In this document: one piece after another, positions 28,162 through 37,271 of the stretch
Position numbering within the stretch: the first letter of the stretch is position 1
How the letters are laid out: the number at the start of each line of letters is the position of its first letter
Source: Nitrosomonas sp.
GTDB taxonomy: Bacteria; Pseudomonadota; Gammaproteobacteria; Burkholderiales; Nitrosomonadaceae
DNA length: 64,000 nucleotides
Direction of reading: 5' to 3'
NCBI GenBank assembly: GCA_031316255.1
Contig: JALDQW010000001.1
Location: 1,550,001 to 1,614,000 of the forward strand
Position numbers and translations under genes: made by a program
The notes under the pieces: model-generated
Seen by the model: the letters and a program-made list of their open reading frames with translations, nothing else
Told to the model about the DNA's origin: nothing
The model's database searches: none

Positions 28162-29583
28162 ATGCCGATCAATGCGCCGGAAGTTGCTATAGCGCTTGAC
28201 CTGGGTTCAACGTCGATCAAGGCCGCGTTACTGGATCAGCATGGTGAACTTCGGAATATTGTCAGCCGGCCGGCACCTGAGATCGAACATCAGGGTGAAC
28301 GCTATGAAAGCGATGCTTTGCGTTACCTTGAAATCGCTGAAGCGGCGCTTTCCGAATGCCTTGCAAATACTGAGTCGAAACCGCCATTAGGGCTTTGCAG
28401 CCAGCGATCATCATTTCTGATCTGGGATAAAAAGAGCGGAATACCGGTTACGCCATTGATTTCGTGGCAGGACAGCCGCGGTAGTCATTTTTATGATGAA
28501 ACTGGAAAAGCCGCAAAGGTTGCAAAAATCGCGGCGTTGATTCCGGCATTGACCGGGTTGCGCCTGACGCCATACTACTTTGCGCCCAAGCTCAGTGTTT
28601 TACTCAGGGATCATCCGGACTGGCGTGAGAAACTGATACAGGGTATCTGGCTTGCGGGTACGCTGGATACCTTTCTGATCTGGCGCTGGAGTAACGGTCA
28701 GTATTTCTGCACCGATGTATCCATGGCTGCGCGCACGCTACTCATGGATATACATCAGCAACAATGGTCTGAAGAGTTGTGCAGTCTCTTTAACATTCCG
28801 TCCCGAATTCTGCCTCGGATCATGCCTTCGGCGCGGCTCAATCTGTCCGTGCTCGATACCCTGATGTTGCAGGCGAGCGTTGGCGATCAATCCGCAGCGC
28901 TTTTTGCGAGCGTTATGAACGATTCATCAAAGGCATTGGTCAATCTGGGCACCGGCGGATTTGTGATCCGCTGTTTGAAAGGGGATGTTCAACCATTGGA
29001 CGGTTATCTGCATACCCTGGTTTATCAAGATCGGCATCGTGCTGTCTATATGGCCAGCGAGGGCACATTAAATTCAATCGCCGCAGCATTGGCGCCCTAT
29101 CCGTTTCGCACGTGCAAAATAGACGAATTCGCAACCAGCGATATTATGTGTCTTGCCGAACCCAGTGGTCTTGGTGCGCCCTATTTCAACAGTCACCTGG
29201 GGGTTTGTTTTTCCGTATCCACGGAAGCGCTGACAACGCGGCAAACCGCCGTTCTGCTACTCGAAGCAATTGTGTTCAGGGTGGTGCGTATTCTCGAAGA
29301 CTATCACCGGCAGATGCCGCTCACTCAGGTATATCTCTCCGGCGGTCTGTCGGAACTGGCCTGCCTGCAACAAGGCATCGCGCAATGCGTCTCTTTCCCG
29401 GTAATGCATTTGCAGCAAAAGGAGGCAAGTCTTCTCGGTGCCGCATTGTTTGCGGCACACGATAAAATCCATATACATCTACGAGCGAAAGAAATCGAAG
29501 TGGTGTTTAGAAACCGTGCGTTGATAAAGAAATATCATCAGTGGAAAAGATGGCTGGATGGTTTGCTGGAAAGCAGGGGATAG
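28162..29583 (+). CDS. FGGY family carbohydrate kinase, glycerol-kinase-like
   Basis: ATP-dependent sugar or polyol kinase of 473 residues. ATPase-fold signatures: phosphate 1 motif ALDLGSTSIKAALLD, adenosine region VNLGTGGFVIRC and C-terminal VYLSGGLSELACLQQ. The chain is shorter than typical GlpK and its WQDSRGSHF block is compatible with several FGGY kinases. The operon with GDPD and GlpD suggests glycerol as substrate; this is context, not proof. The gene is the last of the operon. Confidence 0.82.
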   Translation: MPINAPEVAIALDLGSTSIKAALLDQHGELRNIVSRPAPEIEHQGERYESDALRYLEIAEAALSECLANTESKPPLGLCSQRSSFLIWDKKSGIPVTPLISWQDSRGSHFYDETGKAAKVAKIAALIPALTGLRLTPYYFAPKLSVLLRDHPDWREKLIQGIWLAGTLDTFLIWRWSNGQYFCTDVSMAARTLLMDIHQQQWSEELCSLFNIPSRILPRIMPSARLNLSVLDTLMLQASVGDQSAALFASVMNDSSKALVNLGTGGFVIRCLKGDVQPLDGYLHTLVYQDRHRAVYMASEGTLNSIAAALAPYPFRTCKIDEFATSDIMCLAEPSGLGAPYFNSHLGVCFSVSTEALTTRQTAVLLLEAIVFRVVRILEDYHRQMPLTQVYLSGGLSELACLQQGIAQCVSFPVMHLQQKEASLLGAALFAAHDKIHIHLRAKEIEVVFRNRALIKKYHQWKRWLDGLLESRG

Positions 29584-29609
29584 ACCAAGATACGATAGCT
29601 TACTTGACT

Positions 29610-29634
29610 GCAACAGGCGTTGCAGGCCTGTTGC
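29610..29634. other. Hairpin after the FGGY kinase gene
   Basis: GCAACAGGC (29610-29618) pairs perfectly with GCCTGTTGC (29626-29634) across a seven-base loop, lying between convergent genes. No U-run follows, so it would be a weak or factor-dependent terminator. Confidence 0.35.
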
Positions 29635-29714
29635 CGCCAAATGAGGCGGTTAGCGGCGAGCACGTCTTGTGAATGAACTGGAACCTGCCTTGGGGTGGCG
29701 TGCCGTGACCGTTG

Positions 29715-30932
29715 TCAGTGGTCTTGAATCTTGACTTTATCCATTGTTCTCATGCTGCCCGAAACGAGTTTGTATTCGAACAACCGGCATTCCAGTGCGC
29801 CGTTAAACAAAGGTGTGCGGCGTGATGCTTTAAGCCGGATTGTTTTGGGTAACGCCGGATCGGCAGACAAGATATAGGCATTCCATCCGCTGAATTTGTT
29901 TTTCAGTATATTGCCAATTTCCGGATAAAATGTATTTAAAGATTCGGTTTTGCCGATGCGAACGCCGTATGGCGGGTTGATCACTAAAGTACCATGCGGT
30001 TCCGGCGCTGAAATTTCCAGAATATTGGCTTGTTTCAAGTGTACGGCATCCAGTAGTCCGGCCGCTTCCAGGTTAGTGCGTGCATTAGCCAGCGCATAAC
30101 CATACAGATCGCTGCCGTAAATTGGCAGCGTTACTAACGGGCGTTGTTCTGCATGCGCTTTGTTCTTGAGCGTTTGCCATAGCTGCTGATCAAAATGGTT
30201 GAACTGCTCGAAGGCAAAGCGGCGTTGTGAACCGGGCGCGATGTTTAGTGCAATTTGAGCGGCTTCGAGCAGGAAAGTGCCGCTGCCGCACATGGGGTCG
30301 AGTAAAGGCGTGTGTGGTTGCCAGCCCGTCAGATAAAGAATGCCGGCCGCCAGGTTTTCACGTAATGGCGCTTCTCCCGCAGATTTTCGATTTCCGCGTT
30401 TAAATAACGCGTCTCCGGATGTGTCCAGATAGACAGTAAAATCCTGTGAATTCAGGAAACCGTGAATACGGATGTCGGGTTCTACGGTATCAATACTGGG
30501 GCGTTTGCCGGTTGTTTTGCGGAATTTGTCACAGACTGCGTCCTTGATTTTCAACGTAATAAAATCCAGGCTGCGTAACGGACATTTGATAGCGGCCAGA
30601 TTGACACGTAGGGTTAATTCGGGAGGAAACCATTCTTGCCAGGGCAATGACAGGACAATGTTGTAGATGTCCGTTTCTGTAGCGTAGGATTTTTTGGCTA
30701 CCTGCCATAAAACGCGGCTAGCGATGCGACTATTCAGGTTGACTAGATAGCAGGTCTGCCAGTTTCCCTGAAAGTATGCGCCGCCATTGGCCGGACGAAC
30801 CGCGTCGGCGCCTGTTTTTATCAATTCATCGGACAGAACAGATTCAAGCCCCCGTGGGCACGGCGCAAAAAAACTGAGTAAATGCGCATTCAAGTGCTTA
30901 CTGCGCAGCGCTGTTTTCTTTCCAGAGCGCAA
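29715..30932 (-). CDS. THUMP-domain RNA guanine N2-methyltransferase (RlmL/TrmN-like)
   Basis: SAM-dependent methyltransferase acting on guanine N2 in 23S rRNA or tRNA. It opens with the FFAPCPRGLESVLSDEL signature, has a THUMP domain (about residues 60-165) and a Rossmann methyltransferase domain with LLDPMCGSGTFLLEAAQIA and the NPPY base-binding motif (VINPPYGVRIG). At 405 residues it corresponds to the N-terminal half of E. coli RlmL. The start is uncertain: only TTG codons fit (30932 or about 30893); the longer version overlaps the DUF423 gene by 35 bases. Confidence 0.87.
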   Translation of the reverse strand: MRSGKKTALRSKHLNAHLLSFFAPCPRGLESVLSDELIKTGADAVRPANGGAYFQGNWQTCYLVNLNSRIASRVLWQVAKKSYATETDIYNIVLSLPWQEWFPPELTLRVNLAAIKCPLRSLDFITLKIKDAVCDKFRKTTGKRPSIDTVEPDIRIHGFLNSQDFTVYLDTSGDALFKRGNRKSAGEAPLRENLAAGILYLTGWQPHTPLLDPMCGSGTFLLEAAQIALNIAPGSQRRFAFEQFNHFDQQLWQTLKNKAHAEQRPLVTLPIYGSDLYGYALANARTNLEAAGLLDAVHLKQANILEISAPEPHGTLVINPPYGVRIGKTESLNTFYPEIGNILKNKFSGWNAYILSADPALPKTIRLKASRRTPLFNGALECRLFEYKLVSGSMRTMDKVKIQDH

Positions 30933-31284
30933 TGATAAGCAGTGCCCATGCGATCATGAAGGAAACGCCGCCAAATGGCGTAATCATTCCAAGGCTGGTT
31001 ATTCCAGTCAGGCTTAACACGTACAGACTAACGCTAAACAGGACGATGCCCAGTAACATAAACCAGCCGGACAGCGCTATAAGACGTGATTTGGCATAAT
31101 TTAACAGCAGCAACCCGATAAAGAGCAGGCCCAGAGCGTGATATAAATGATACTGTACGCCGGTGTGGAAAATGGCCAGCATTTCGCTGCTGAGTATGTT
31201 TTTTAAGCCATGTGCGCCAAAAGCGCCAAGTGCGATGCACAGAAAGGTGTTTATGGCGCCCAGTAAGAGAAAAGTTTTAGGCAT
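30898..31284 (-). CDS. DUF423 family membrane protein (YgdD-like)
   Basis: Small inner-membrane protein with four predicted segments; the GAFGAHGLKN motif after the first segment is the family signature. Function unknown. The ATG at 31284 is chosen over one 18 codons upstream because AAGGAAAA lies at the right distance and the membrane segment begins at once. It ends just inside the RNA methyltransferase gene. Confidence 0.85.
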   Translation of the reverse strand: MPKTFLLLGAINTFLCIALGAFGAHGLKNILSSEMLAIFHTGVQYHLYHALGLLFIGLLLLNYAKSRLIALSGWFMLLGIVLFSVSLYVLSLTGITSLGMITPFGGVSFMIAWALLIIALWKENSAAQ

Positions 31285-31371
31285 TGGTTTTTTTCCTTTT
31301 TGGGAATTGTTGATCGTAAATGATTTTCGGGGTGTCAAATCGCTGAAATTCTTTCTGAGATTTTGTCATTT

Positions 31372-32751
31372 TCAAGTTGTTGGCGTATCAGATTTTTTTT
31401 TTTTGATTTTTATTACTGTTGCGTCGACCTTCCCTTTCGCGAATTTTACCTGAATTTTTTCGCCAATACGGATTTGATTCGCATTACGCACTACCGATTC
31501 TTGCGACGAGTAGGCGATACAGTAACCCCGGTCTAGGATTGTTTGTGGGTTTAGGTGCATTAATTTGACATGCTGGTGCTGTAGTTTATTGTCCAGGGCG
31601 CCAAAGTAGTGTGCGACAGTTTGTTGTAACCGGGCTGCCAGTCTGCTTTGTTGCTCCTTTATACGGGGGATGTCCGGACGGCCTGATTCGATGCGTTGTT
31701 GGTATTCCCTGATTTTCCATAGTTTTTTTTCGACTTGATACGTCCAACTGCTCATTAAACGTTCTTGTAAATGTTGAAAATGCACAAACTGGCTTTTGAG
31801 TCGCTCTCCCGGGTGAATGAGCCGGTGTGCAAAGACATCGATGCGCTGCATGCGGTTTTCCAGGTGGCGCATCATTGCGCGTTGCAAATGCTGGTGTTGC
31901 TTTTTCAGTTGCTGTTGTAATGTTTCAATTGCCGGGCTAGCCAATTCTGCTGCACCTGTCGGCGTGGGGGCGCGCTTGTCGGCAACAAAATCGGCGATAG
32001 TGAAATCGGTTTCATGACCAATGCCGCTGATGACCGGGATTGAGCAGGTTGCAATTGCGCGGGCGACAACTTCTTCATTAAATGCCCATAAATCTTCAAT
32101 GCTGCCCCCGCCTCTGCACAGGATCAAGACATCGCATTCTTGCCGCTTGCATGCAATTGCAATCGATGCGGCAATACTTTGCGCAGCTTCTTTGCCTTGA
32201 ACGGGCGCAGGATAGATAATCACCGGTAACATGGGCATGCGGCGTCGCAGGGTGGTAATGACGTCGCGCAATGCTGCCGTAGCCAAAGATGTGATGATGC
32301 CGATCTGCCTGGGAAAAGTGGGCGGGTTTTTTTTGCGTGCCGGATCAAATAAACCTTCATTTTCCAGCCGTGCCTTGAGTTGTTCAAATGCTTCAAACAA
32401 TTTACCCAGGCCAGCGCTGCGTATGGATTCAACATTCAGTTGAAAATCGCCGCGCGCTTCATAAAGCGATACCAGTGCGAGCACTTCGACTTGCATGCCT
32501 TCGCGTGGTTGCCAGTCGATATACTGGTTTTTGTGCCGGAACATGACGCAACGGACTTGTGAATTGGCATCTTTGAGTGAAAAATACCAGTGACCGGATG
32601 GATATCGCTTAAGATTTGAAATCTCACCATTTACCCAAAGTAAAGGGATATTGTTTTCAAGAACAGCTTTTGCAATACGATTCAATTCGCTTACCGTTAT
32701 AATCTTATGTACAGTCTCAGGTGTGGGTAACAAACTCATAGGAATATTCAA
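31372..32751 (-). CDS. xseA: Exodeoxyribonuclease VII large subunit
   Basis: Large subunit of exonuclease VII, which degrades single-stranded DNA. N-terminal OB fold (ITVSELNRIAK to about residue 115), then the catalytic core with DVLILCRGGGSIEDLWAFNEE and VISGIGHETDFTIADFVAD, a coiled-coil arm (residues 265-390) and a C-terminal beta segment. Length 459 is normal. Start at 32751 or the internal ATG four codons later. A GGATC-rich hairpin is not seen; xseB is not adjacent. Confidence 0.95.
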   Translation of the reverse strand: MNIPMSLLPTPETVHKIITVSELNRIAKAVLENNIPLLWVNGEISNLKRYPSGHWYFSLKDANSQVRCVMFRHKNQYIDWQPREGMQVEVLALVSLYEARGDFQLNVESIRSAGLGKLFEAFEQLKARLENEGLFDPARKKNPPTFPRQIGIITSLATAALRDVITTLRRRMPMLPVIIYPAPVQGKEAAQSIAASIAIACKRQECDVLILCRGGGSIEDLWAFNEEVVARAIATCSIPVISGIGHETDFTIADFVADKRAPTPTGAAELASPAIETLQQQLKKQHQHLQRAMMRHLENRMQRIDVFAHRLIHPGERLKSQFVHFQHLQERLMSSWTYQVEKKLWKIREYQQRIESGRPDIPRIKEQQSRLAARLQQTVAHYFGALDNKLQHQHVKLMHLNPQTILDRGYCIAYSSQESVVRNANQIRIGEKIQVKFAKGKVDATVIKIKKKKSDTPTT

Positions 32752-32920
32752 AAATGATCCACATCTTTGGATGAATATGGAAACACAAGGCTTTTTAAGT
32801 GTTATGAATCATGCTTTTATTGTAACACTTTGTTTATAATAAAATAATTAAATTGACTCAAATTTTGGCGAAGTAAAAAATTCTTTTTTGTATTGGGGTC
32901 TTATTATCAATTCGCAAGTG

Positions 32921-32955
32921 TTATTCACACAGTTATACACAGAATTTGTGGACAA
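32921..32955. promoter_or_regulatory. Cluster of DnaA-box-like sequences
   Basis: TTATTCACA (32921-32929) and TTATACACA (32933-32941) both match TTATNCACA, and TGTGGACAA (32947-32955) is a one-mismatch box on the other strand. An AT-rich run (about 32816-32910) lies beside them. The 313-base gap between xseA and exbB otherwise holds no gene. DnaA binding here would be a regulatory or initiator-titration site; there is no dnaA, rpmH or gyrB nearby to suggest the main origin. Confidence 0.4.
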
Positions 32956-33064
32956 AAAATAGATCATCTTGCTGAAAACAAATTGGCAGGATACATTATG
33001 TAATGGGTTTGGGGATTAAAATACCTGATAATTATTTCAATCTGGTGAATGAGGAGAGTGTTGC

Positions 33065-33700
33065 GTGTTATCGTTAATTGAAGCAGCTGGTTGGCCGATC
33101 TGGCCTATTATTTTTGCTTCCATCATTGCTGTGGGCATTATTGGTGAACGGATTTGGTCATTACGTCAGCGTGTCGTCGCGCCAAAGGATTTATTGCCCA
33201 GGGTATTGAATGAATATAAAAGAAGTGGTGTTACGCTGGATATGATTTCAAAACTGCAGCAGCATTCTCCGCTTGGGCAGATATTCGCAGCCGGATTGCA
33301 AAATGAAAATAGCTCGCGCGAGATAATGAAGGAATCGATCGAAGAAGCCGGCCGTGTGGTAACGCATGATCTGGATCGCTATCTCACGACATTAGGTACC
33401 ATTGCCGCGCTGAGTCCATTGATGGGTTTGTTTGGCACCCTCGTTGGCATGATAGAAATCTTCGGGTCAAGCTCGCCAGCGGGCAGTAACCCGGCGCAGC
33501 TGGCCTATGGTATTTCGGTTGCCCTCTATAATGCGGCCTTTGGTATCTTGGTCGCAATTCCAAGTATGATTTTCTACCGCCATTTCCGGGCAAAAGTTGA
33601 TGCACTGGCCATTGAAATGGAATTACAAGCATTAAAGTTGGTCGAAACAATTCAGGGAGAACGTAAACCGGTAGGCTCCAGAATCGATCAAATGCATTGA
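33065..33700 (+). CDS. MotA/TolQ/ExbB proton channel protein, without adjacent exbD
   Basis: 211-residue ExbB-like protein: first membrane segment WPIWPIIFASIIAVGIIGER, then LGTIAALSPLMGLFGTLVGMI and GISVALYNAAFGILVAIPSMI in the C-terminal half. Members normally sit immediately before exbD; here the following sequence is a decayed hpnA, so the ExbD partner is elsewhere (for example 20285) or lost. It differs clearly from the ExbB at 20673. Preceded by GAGGAGAG, a strong ribosome binding site. Confidence 0.9.
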   Translation: MLSLIEAAGWPIWPIIFASIIAVGIIGERIWSLRQRVVAPKDLLPRVLNEYKRSGVTLDMISKLQQHSPLGQIFAAGLQNENSSREIMKESIEEAGRVVTHDLDRYLTTLGTIAALSPLMGLFGTLVGMIEIFGSSSPAGSNPAQLAYGISVALYNAAFGILVAIPSMIFYRHFRAKVDALAIEMELQALKLVETIQGERKPVGSRIDQMH

Positions 33701-33884
33701 ATTTATTTTTTCATATGTAATCTATTGATTTTGAATAAATAGATCAGGCTGTTTAAGAGCCGCCGGATATAATGTCGCGCAGGTGGCGTTTTTTTATATC
33801 GTCAAACAGTTACTTGCGTGGGATGATATGTGACGCTGGGACCGTCAGAAAAGCGTTAAAAGATGTTCCAAACTAAACTACCTG

Positions 33885-34258
33885 ACAGTCGAGCATGGCC
33901 GATTTGGTGAGCGTTATATTTATTGGGACATAAAAATATGACGCTCAGTGAATTGTTGCGAATGATTGAAGAAATTGCCGGACTTGCGATGCCGAAAATA
34001 CGTGTTCCTTACTGAGTCGCTTTAATGGCAGGCGCCGTTTCGTAATTTCTTGCGGATTTTGTGACGCACCGTCAACCCAAGGCGCGTTTAACCGGTGTGC
34101 GATTGGCGCGTTATTCCATGTATTTTGATAGCGAGAAAACAGTCAAGGCGTTAAAGTTGCCACAGAATTTAGTTTACCAGGCATTGGTTGATGAAATTGA
34201 TTGGTTGGATAGTAAGGGGCTGATTACGCGGCGTTTACCCGTTCGGCAGAGCATTTAG
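33885..34258 (+). pseudogene. hpnA: hpnA remnant (hopanoid-associated sugar epimerase), C-terminal part
   Basis: The sequence reads TVEHGRFGERYIYWDIK, then after a one-base frame change MTLSELLRMIEEIAGLAMPK, an in-frame TGA (34013), a TAA (34043) and then the tail PKARLTGVRLARYSMYFDSE ... LVDEIDWLDSKGLI. This order matches the C-terminal part of HpnA-type NAD-dependent epimerases (GERYILGG, MTLxExLRxIAEIAG, RLTVDGVRMAR-xMYFxSEKAxRELGY). The catalytic N-terminal half is absent or unrecognisable. It stands at the head of the hopanoid genes mlaA, shc, hpnG, so the cluster once had an hpnA. The flanking sequence back to 33701 is noncoding by eye. Confidence 0.72.
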
Positions 34259-34377
34259 TCTGGTGCTGTATTTTAATTTTGTGACATGGCGATAGCGTCT
34301 CATATTAAAATAGCGGTTTTTTATAAAGTGGCCGGTTGTATTGGTTAATGAACGAGGATGATCAGGCTTTTAGTCGT

Positions 34378-35208
34378 ATGAAAGCAGAAAAAACAACACA
34401 TCTGCCGAGAATGGTTTTTTTGCTGCTCTTGATAGTGATTCTTCAAGGCTGTTCTTCGCTGTCCAAGAAAGAAAATACTGAAGTGGATCCGGTTGATCCG
34501 CATGAGGATATTAATCGTGTTTCCTATAATTTCACTGATAAAGTGGATCGGGTATTATTTGAACCGGTGGTGGACGTCTATGTCGATTATGTGCCAAATG
34601 CCGCTCAGCGCTCAATCGGTAATTTTTACGATAATCTGTCGTATCCGAATGTCGTCTTAAATGCTTTTTTGCAGGGCAAGGTCAAACAGGGTTTCGCAGA
34701 CGGGCTGCGCTTTCTGGTCAATTCCACAATCGGGATGTTGGGTCTGTTTGATATGGCAACGCATATGGGACTGGAAAAACATGATGAAGATTTCGGCCAG
34801 ACACTGGCGGTCTGGGGAGTCGATTCCGGTTCCTATTTATTTATTCCGATTCTGGGGCCGAGCAGTGAACGCGATGTCGTTGGCGTACCGGTAACCGTTG
34901 TAACCAATATGCTTTTCTATGCCGGTATTGTCGTCGGTGCGCCTGTTTTTGTTCCGCTGACTGTGCTGGGCGCAATTGACAAGCGTGCGCGCCTGGCTGG
35001 ACCCATGCGCATACGCGATCAGGCGGCGCTCGATCCGTATCTGTTCGTGCGGGAAGCGTCGTTACAACATCGGGAGTTTTTAATCTATGATGGCAACCCG
35101 CCGCTCAGATTGTATGATGATGAACCTTTTTTGGATAATCCCTTTGAAGTAAAACCGGAAAAGAAGCTTCCGGGCAGTGACGCTCCAGATAGCCAATCAA
35201 TTGAATAA
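34378..35208 (+). CDS. mlaA: MlaA/VacJ family outer-membrane lipoprotein
   Basis: Outer-membrane part of the Mla system that removes misplaced phospholipids from the outer leaflet. A signal peptide ends in a lipobox (IVILQGC), then PHEDINRVSYNFTDKVD and NFYDNLSYPNVVLNAFLQGK match the family, with GQTLAVWGVDSGSYLFIPILGP in the middle. The ATG at 34378 is chosen for the shortest normal signal peptide; an ATG at 34348 is possible. The gene sits in the hopanoid cluster, between dead hpnA and shc, which fits a link between hopanoids and outer-membrane lipid order. Confidence 0.88.
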   Translation: MKAEKTTHLPRMVFLLLLIVILQGCSSLSKKENTEVDPVDPHEDINRVSYNFTDKVDRVLFEPVVDVYVDYVPNAAQRSIGNFYDNLSYPNVVLNAFLQGKVKQGFADGLRFLVNSTIGMLGLFDMATHMGLEKHDEDFGQTLAVWGVDSGSYLFIPILGPSSERDVVGVPVTVVTNMLFYAGIVVGAPVFVPLTVLGAIDKRARLAGPMRIRDQAALDPYLFVREASLQHREFLIYDGNPPLRLYDDEPFLDNPFEVKPEKKLPGSDAPDSQSIE

Positions 35209-35304
35209 ATGATTAAGAAAAAACAAAAATAGATTAAAACAAAGAAATACAAGCGGTAAAATATATATTTCCCTGAAAATTATTTTAATCATATCGATGA
35301 TGCT

Positions 35305-37263
35305 ATGAATGGAATGCACGAGAGCTTGAGAATAAACCGGGAAGATGCCGGTTTGACCGAAAAAGACGAAATTAGCCCGTCAACATTGAATGAACAGTTT
35401 ATTAAGGCGCGTTCTGCTTTATTAGCATTGCAAAACCCGGATGGGCACTGGTGCTTTCCCTTGGAAGCCGACTGCACGATACCCGCAGAATATATCCTGA
35501 TGATGCATTTTATGGATGAAGTGGATGTTGCGCTGGAAAACAAAATAGCACGTTTTATCCGGTCGAAACAGGATCAAACGCACCATGGCTGGCCGTTGTA
35601 TTATGGTGGAGAGTTCGACATCAGTTGTTCCATCAAGTCCTATTATGCTTTAAAACTGGTGGGCGATTCACCGGATGAACCGCATATGGTTCGTGTACGT
35701 GAGGCAATTCTTCAGCACGGCGGTGCGGCCAAGGCAAATGTATTTACACGTTTGTTGCTGGCAATGTATCAACAGATACCTTGGAGAGGCGTACCCGTTG
35801 TTCCGACAGAACTAATGTTGTTGCCCCGATGGTTTCCGTTTCATCTGAGCAAGATATCATACTGGTCGCGAACCGTCATGGTGCCGCTTTCTATTTTATG
35901 TACACTGAAAGCGAAAGCGGTCAATCCACGTAATGTCGATATTCGTGAGTTGTTTACTGTTCCTCCCGAACAGGAAAAAAATTATTTTCCCGAAGCAGAA
36001 ACGCGTTTAAAACGATTTTTTATGTGGGTCGAACGTATTTTATCCAGGTTTGAGCCGCGCTTACCCGAATTTATGCGCCGCTATTCGATTCGCCGTGCTG
36101 AACGCTGGACGCTGGAACGGTTAAATGGCGAATGTGGCATAGGTGCAATTTTTCCGGCCATGGTGAATGCCTATGAGGCATTGGCATTGCTGGGTTATGC
36201 CGAAGATCACCCCAATCGTGTTCAATGCCGCAGGGCATTGGAAGGTTTGTTAATTGATGAAGGGGGACAGGCCTGGTGCCAGCCATGTACTTCACCGGTT
36301 TGGGATACAGTATTAAGTGGACTGGCATTGCAGGAGGATACTGAAACGGATCAGAAGTCTGTGCATGCTGCATTGGATTGGCTGCTCACAAAACAAATAC
36401 TGGATGAAGCGGGCGACTGGCGTGATAAATGCCCTGCATTGCCCGGTGGTGGCTGGGCTTTTCAGTATGCCAATCCCCATTACCCTGATCTTGACGATAC
36501 AGCTGCCGTTGCCTGGGCACTGGCACAGGCGCAAATGCAGGGCAATGTGCAAGCTTATCAACAATCCTTTGTACGCGCTGTCAATTGGCTAGCCGGCATG
36601 CAGTCAAGCAATGGCGGTTTTGCAGCATTTGATGTGGATAACACCCATCACTATCTCAATGAAATTCCATTTGCCGATCATGGCGCCCTGATCGACCCGC
36701 CAACCAGTGATGTTACCGCCCGGTGTGTGTGCGTTCTTAGTCTGAGCGATGATCCGGCACATCGAAACGCTGCCCAACGCGCTATCGAATTTTTGCTGAA
36801 AGAACAAGAAGCGGACGGTTCCTGGTTTGGCCGCTGGGGTACAAACTACATTTATGGCACATGGTCTGTGCTGGAGGCATTAAAATTGGCAAAACTGGAT
36901 GGGAACCATATGTCTATCAGACGCGCAGTCCAGTGGTTAAAGTCCATTCAGCATGAAGATGGCGGCTGGGGCGAGACGAATGACTCCTATTTCGATCAGC
37001 AACTGGCTGGCAGGTTTGAAGTCAGTACTGCTTTTCAGACCGCCTGGGCGCTACTTGGTCTTATGGCTGCAGGTGAAGTAGACAGCCCGTCAGTGCGCGC
37101 AGGCGTTGATTATTTGTTATGCAACCAACTCACTGATGGTTTATGGGAAGAGCCCTGGTTTACTGCCCCCGGTTTTCCACGTGTTTTTTATCTGAAATAC
37201 CACGGATACTCCAAGTTTTTTCCGGTATGGGCCTTGGCACGATATCGCGCTTTAACCCATTAG
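35305..37263 (+). CDS. shc: Squalene-hopene cyclase
   Basis: Converts squalene to hopene and diplopterol at the membrane, the first committed hopanoid step (also called HpnF). 652 residues, standard length. The catalytic protonation motif DLDDTA is at residues 395-400, and the repeated QW motifs are clear (for example QNPDGHWCFPLE, QSSNGGFAAFD, QEADGSWFGRWG, QHEDGGWGE, QLTDGLWEE). It follows mlaA by 96 bases and precedes hpnG by eight, so shc and hpnG form one transcript. Confidence 0.97.
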   Translation: MNGMHESLRINREDAGLTEKDEISPSTLNEQFIKARSALLALQNPDGHWCFPLEADCTIPAEYILMMHFMDEVDVALENKIARFIRSKQDQTHHGWPLYYGGEFDISCSIKSYYALKLVGDSPDEPHMVRVREAILQHGGAAKANVFTRLLLAMYQQIPWRGVPVVPTELMLLPRWFPFHLSKISYWSRTVMVPLSILCTLKAKAVNPRNVDIRELFTVPPEQEKNYFPEAETRLKRFFMWVERILSRFEPRLPEFMRRYSIRRAERWTLERLNGECGIGAIFPAMVNAYEALALLGYAEDHPNRVQCRRALEGLLIDEGGQAWCQPCTSPVWDTVLSGLALQEDTETDQKSVHAALDWLLTKQILDEAGDWRDKCPALPGGGWAFQYANPHYPDLDDTAAVAWALAQAQMQGNVQAYQQSFVRAVNWLAGMQSSNGGFAAFDVDNTHHYLNEIPFADHGALIDPPTSDVTARCVCVLSLSDDPAHRNAAQRAIEFLLKEQEADGSWFGRWGTNYIYGTWSVLEALKLAKLDGNHMSIRRAVQWLKSIQHEDGGWGETNDSYFDQQLAGRFEVSTAFQTAWALLGLMAAGEVDSPSVRAGVDYLLCNQLTDGLWEEPWFTAPGFPRVFYLKYHGYSKFFPVWALARYRALTH

Positions 37264-37271
37264 TAAAATAG

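Noticed and set aside
32921..32955. Chromosome origin oriC
   Set aside because: Only three boxes and no dnaA, dnaN, rpmH or gidA neighbours; kept only as a DnaA-box-like cluster.
34061..34258. Independent 65-residue protein
   Set aside because: It is in the same frame as the hpnA-like stretch from 33938, separated by two stops, and matches the HpnA tail.
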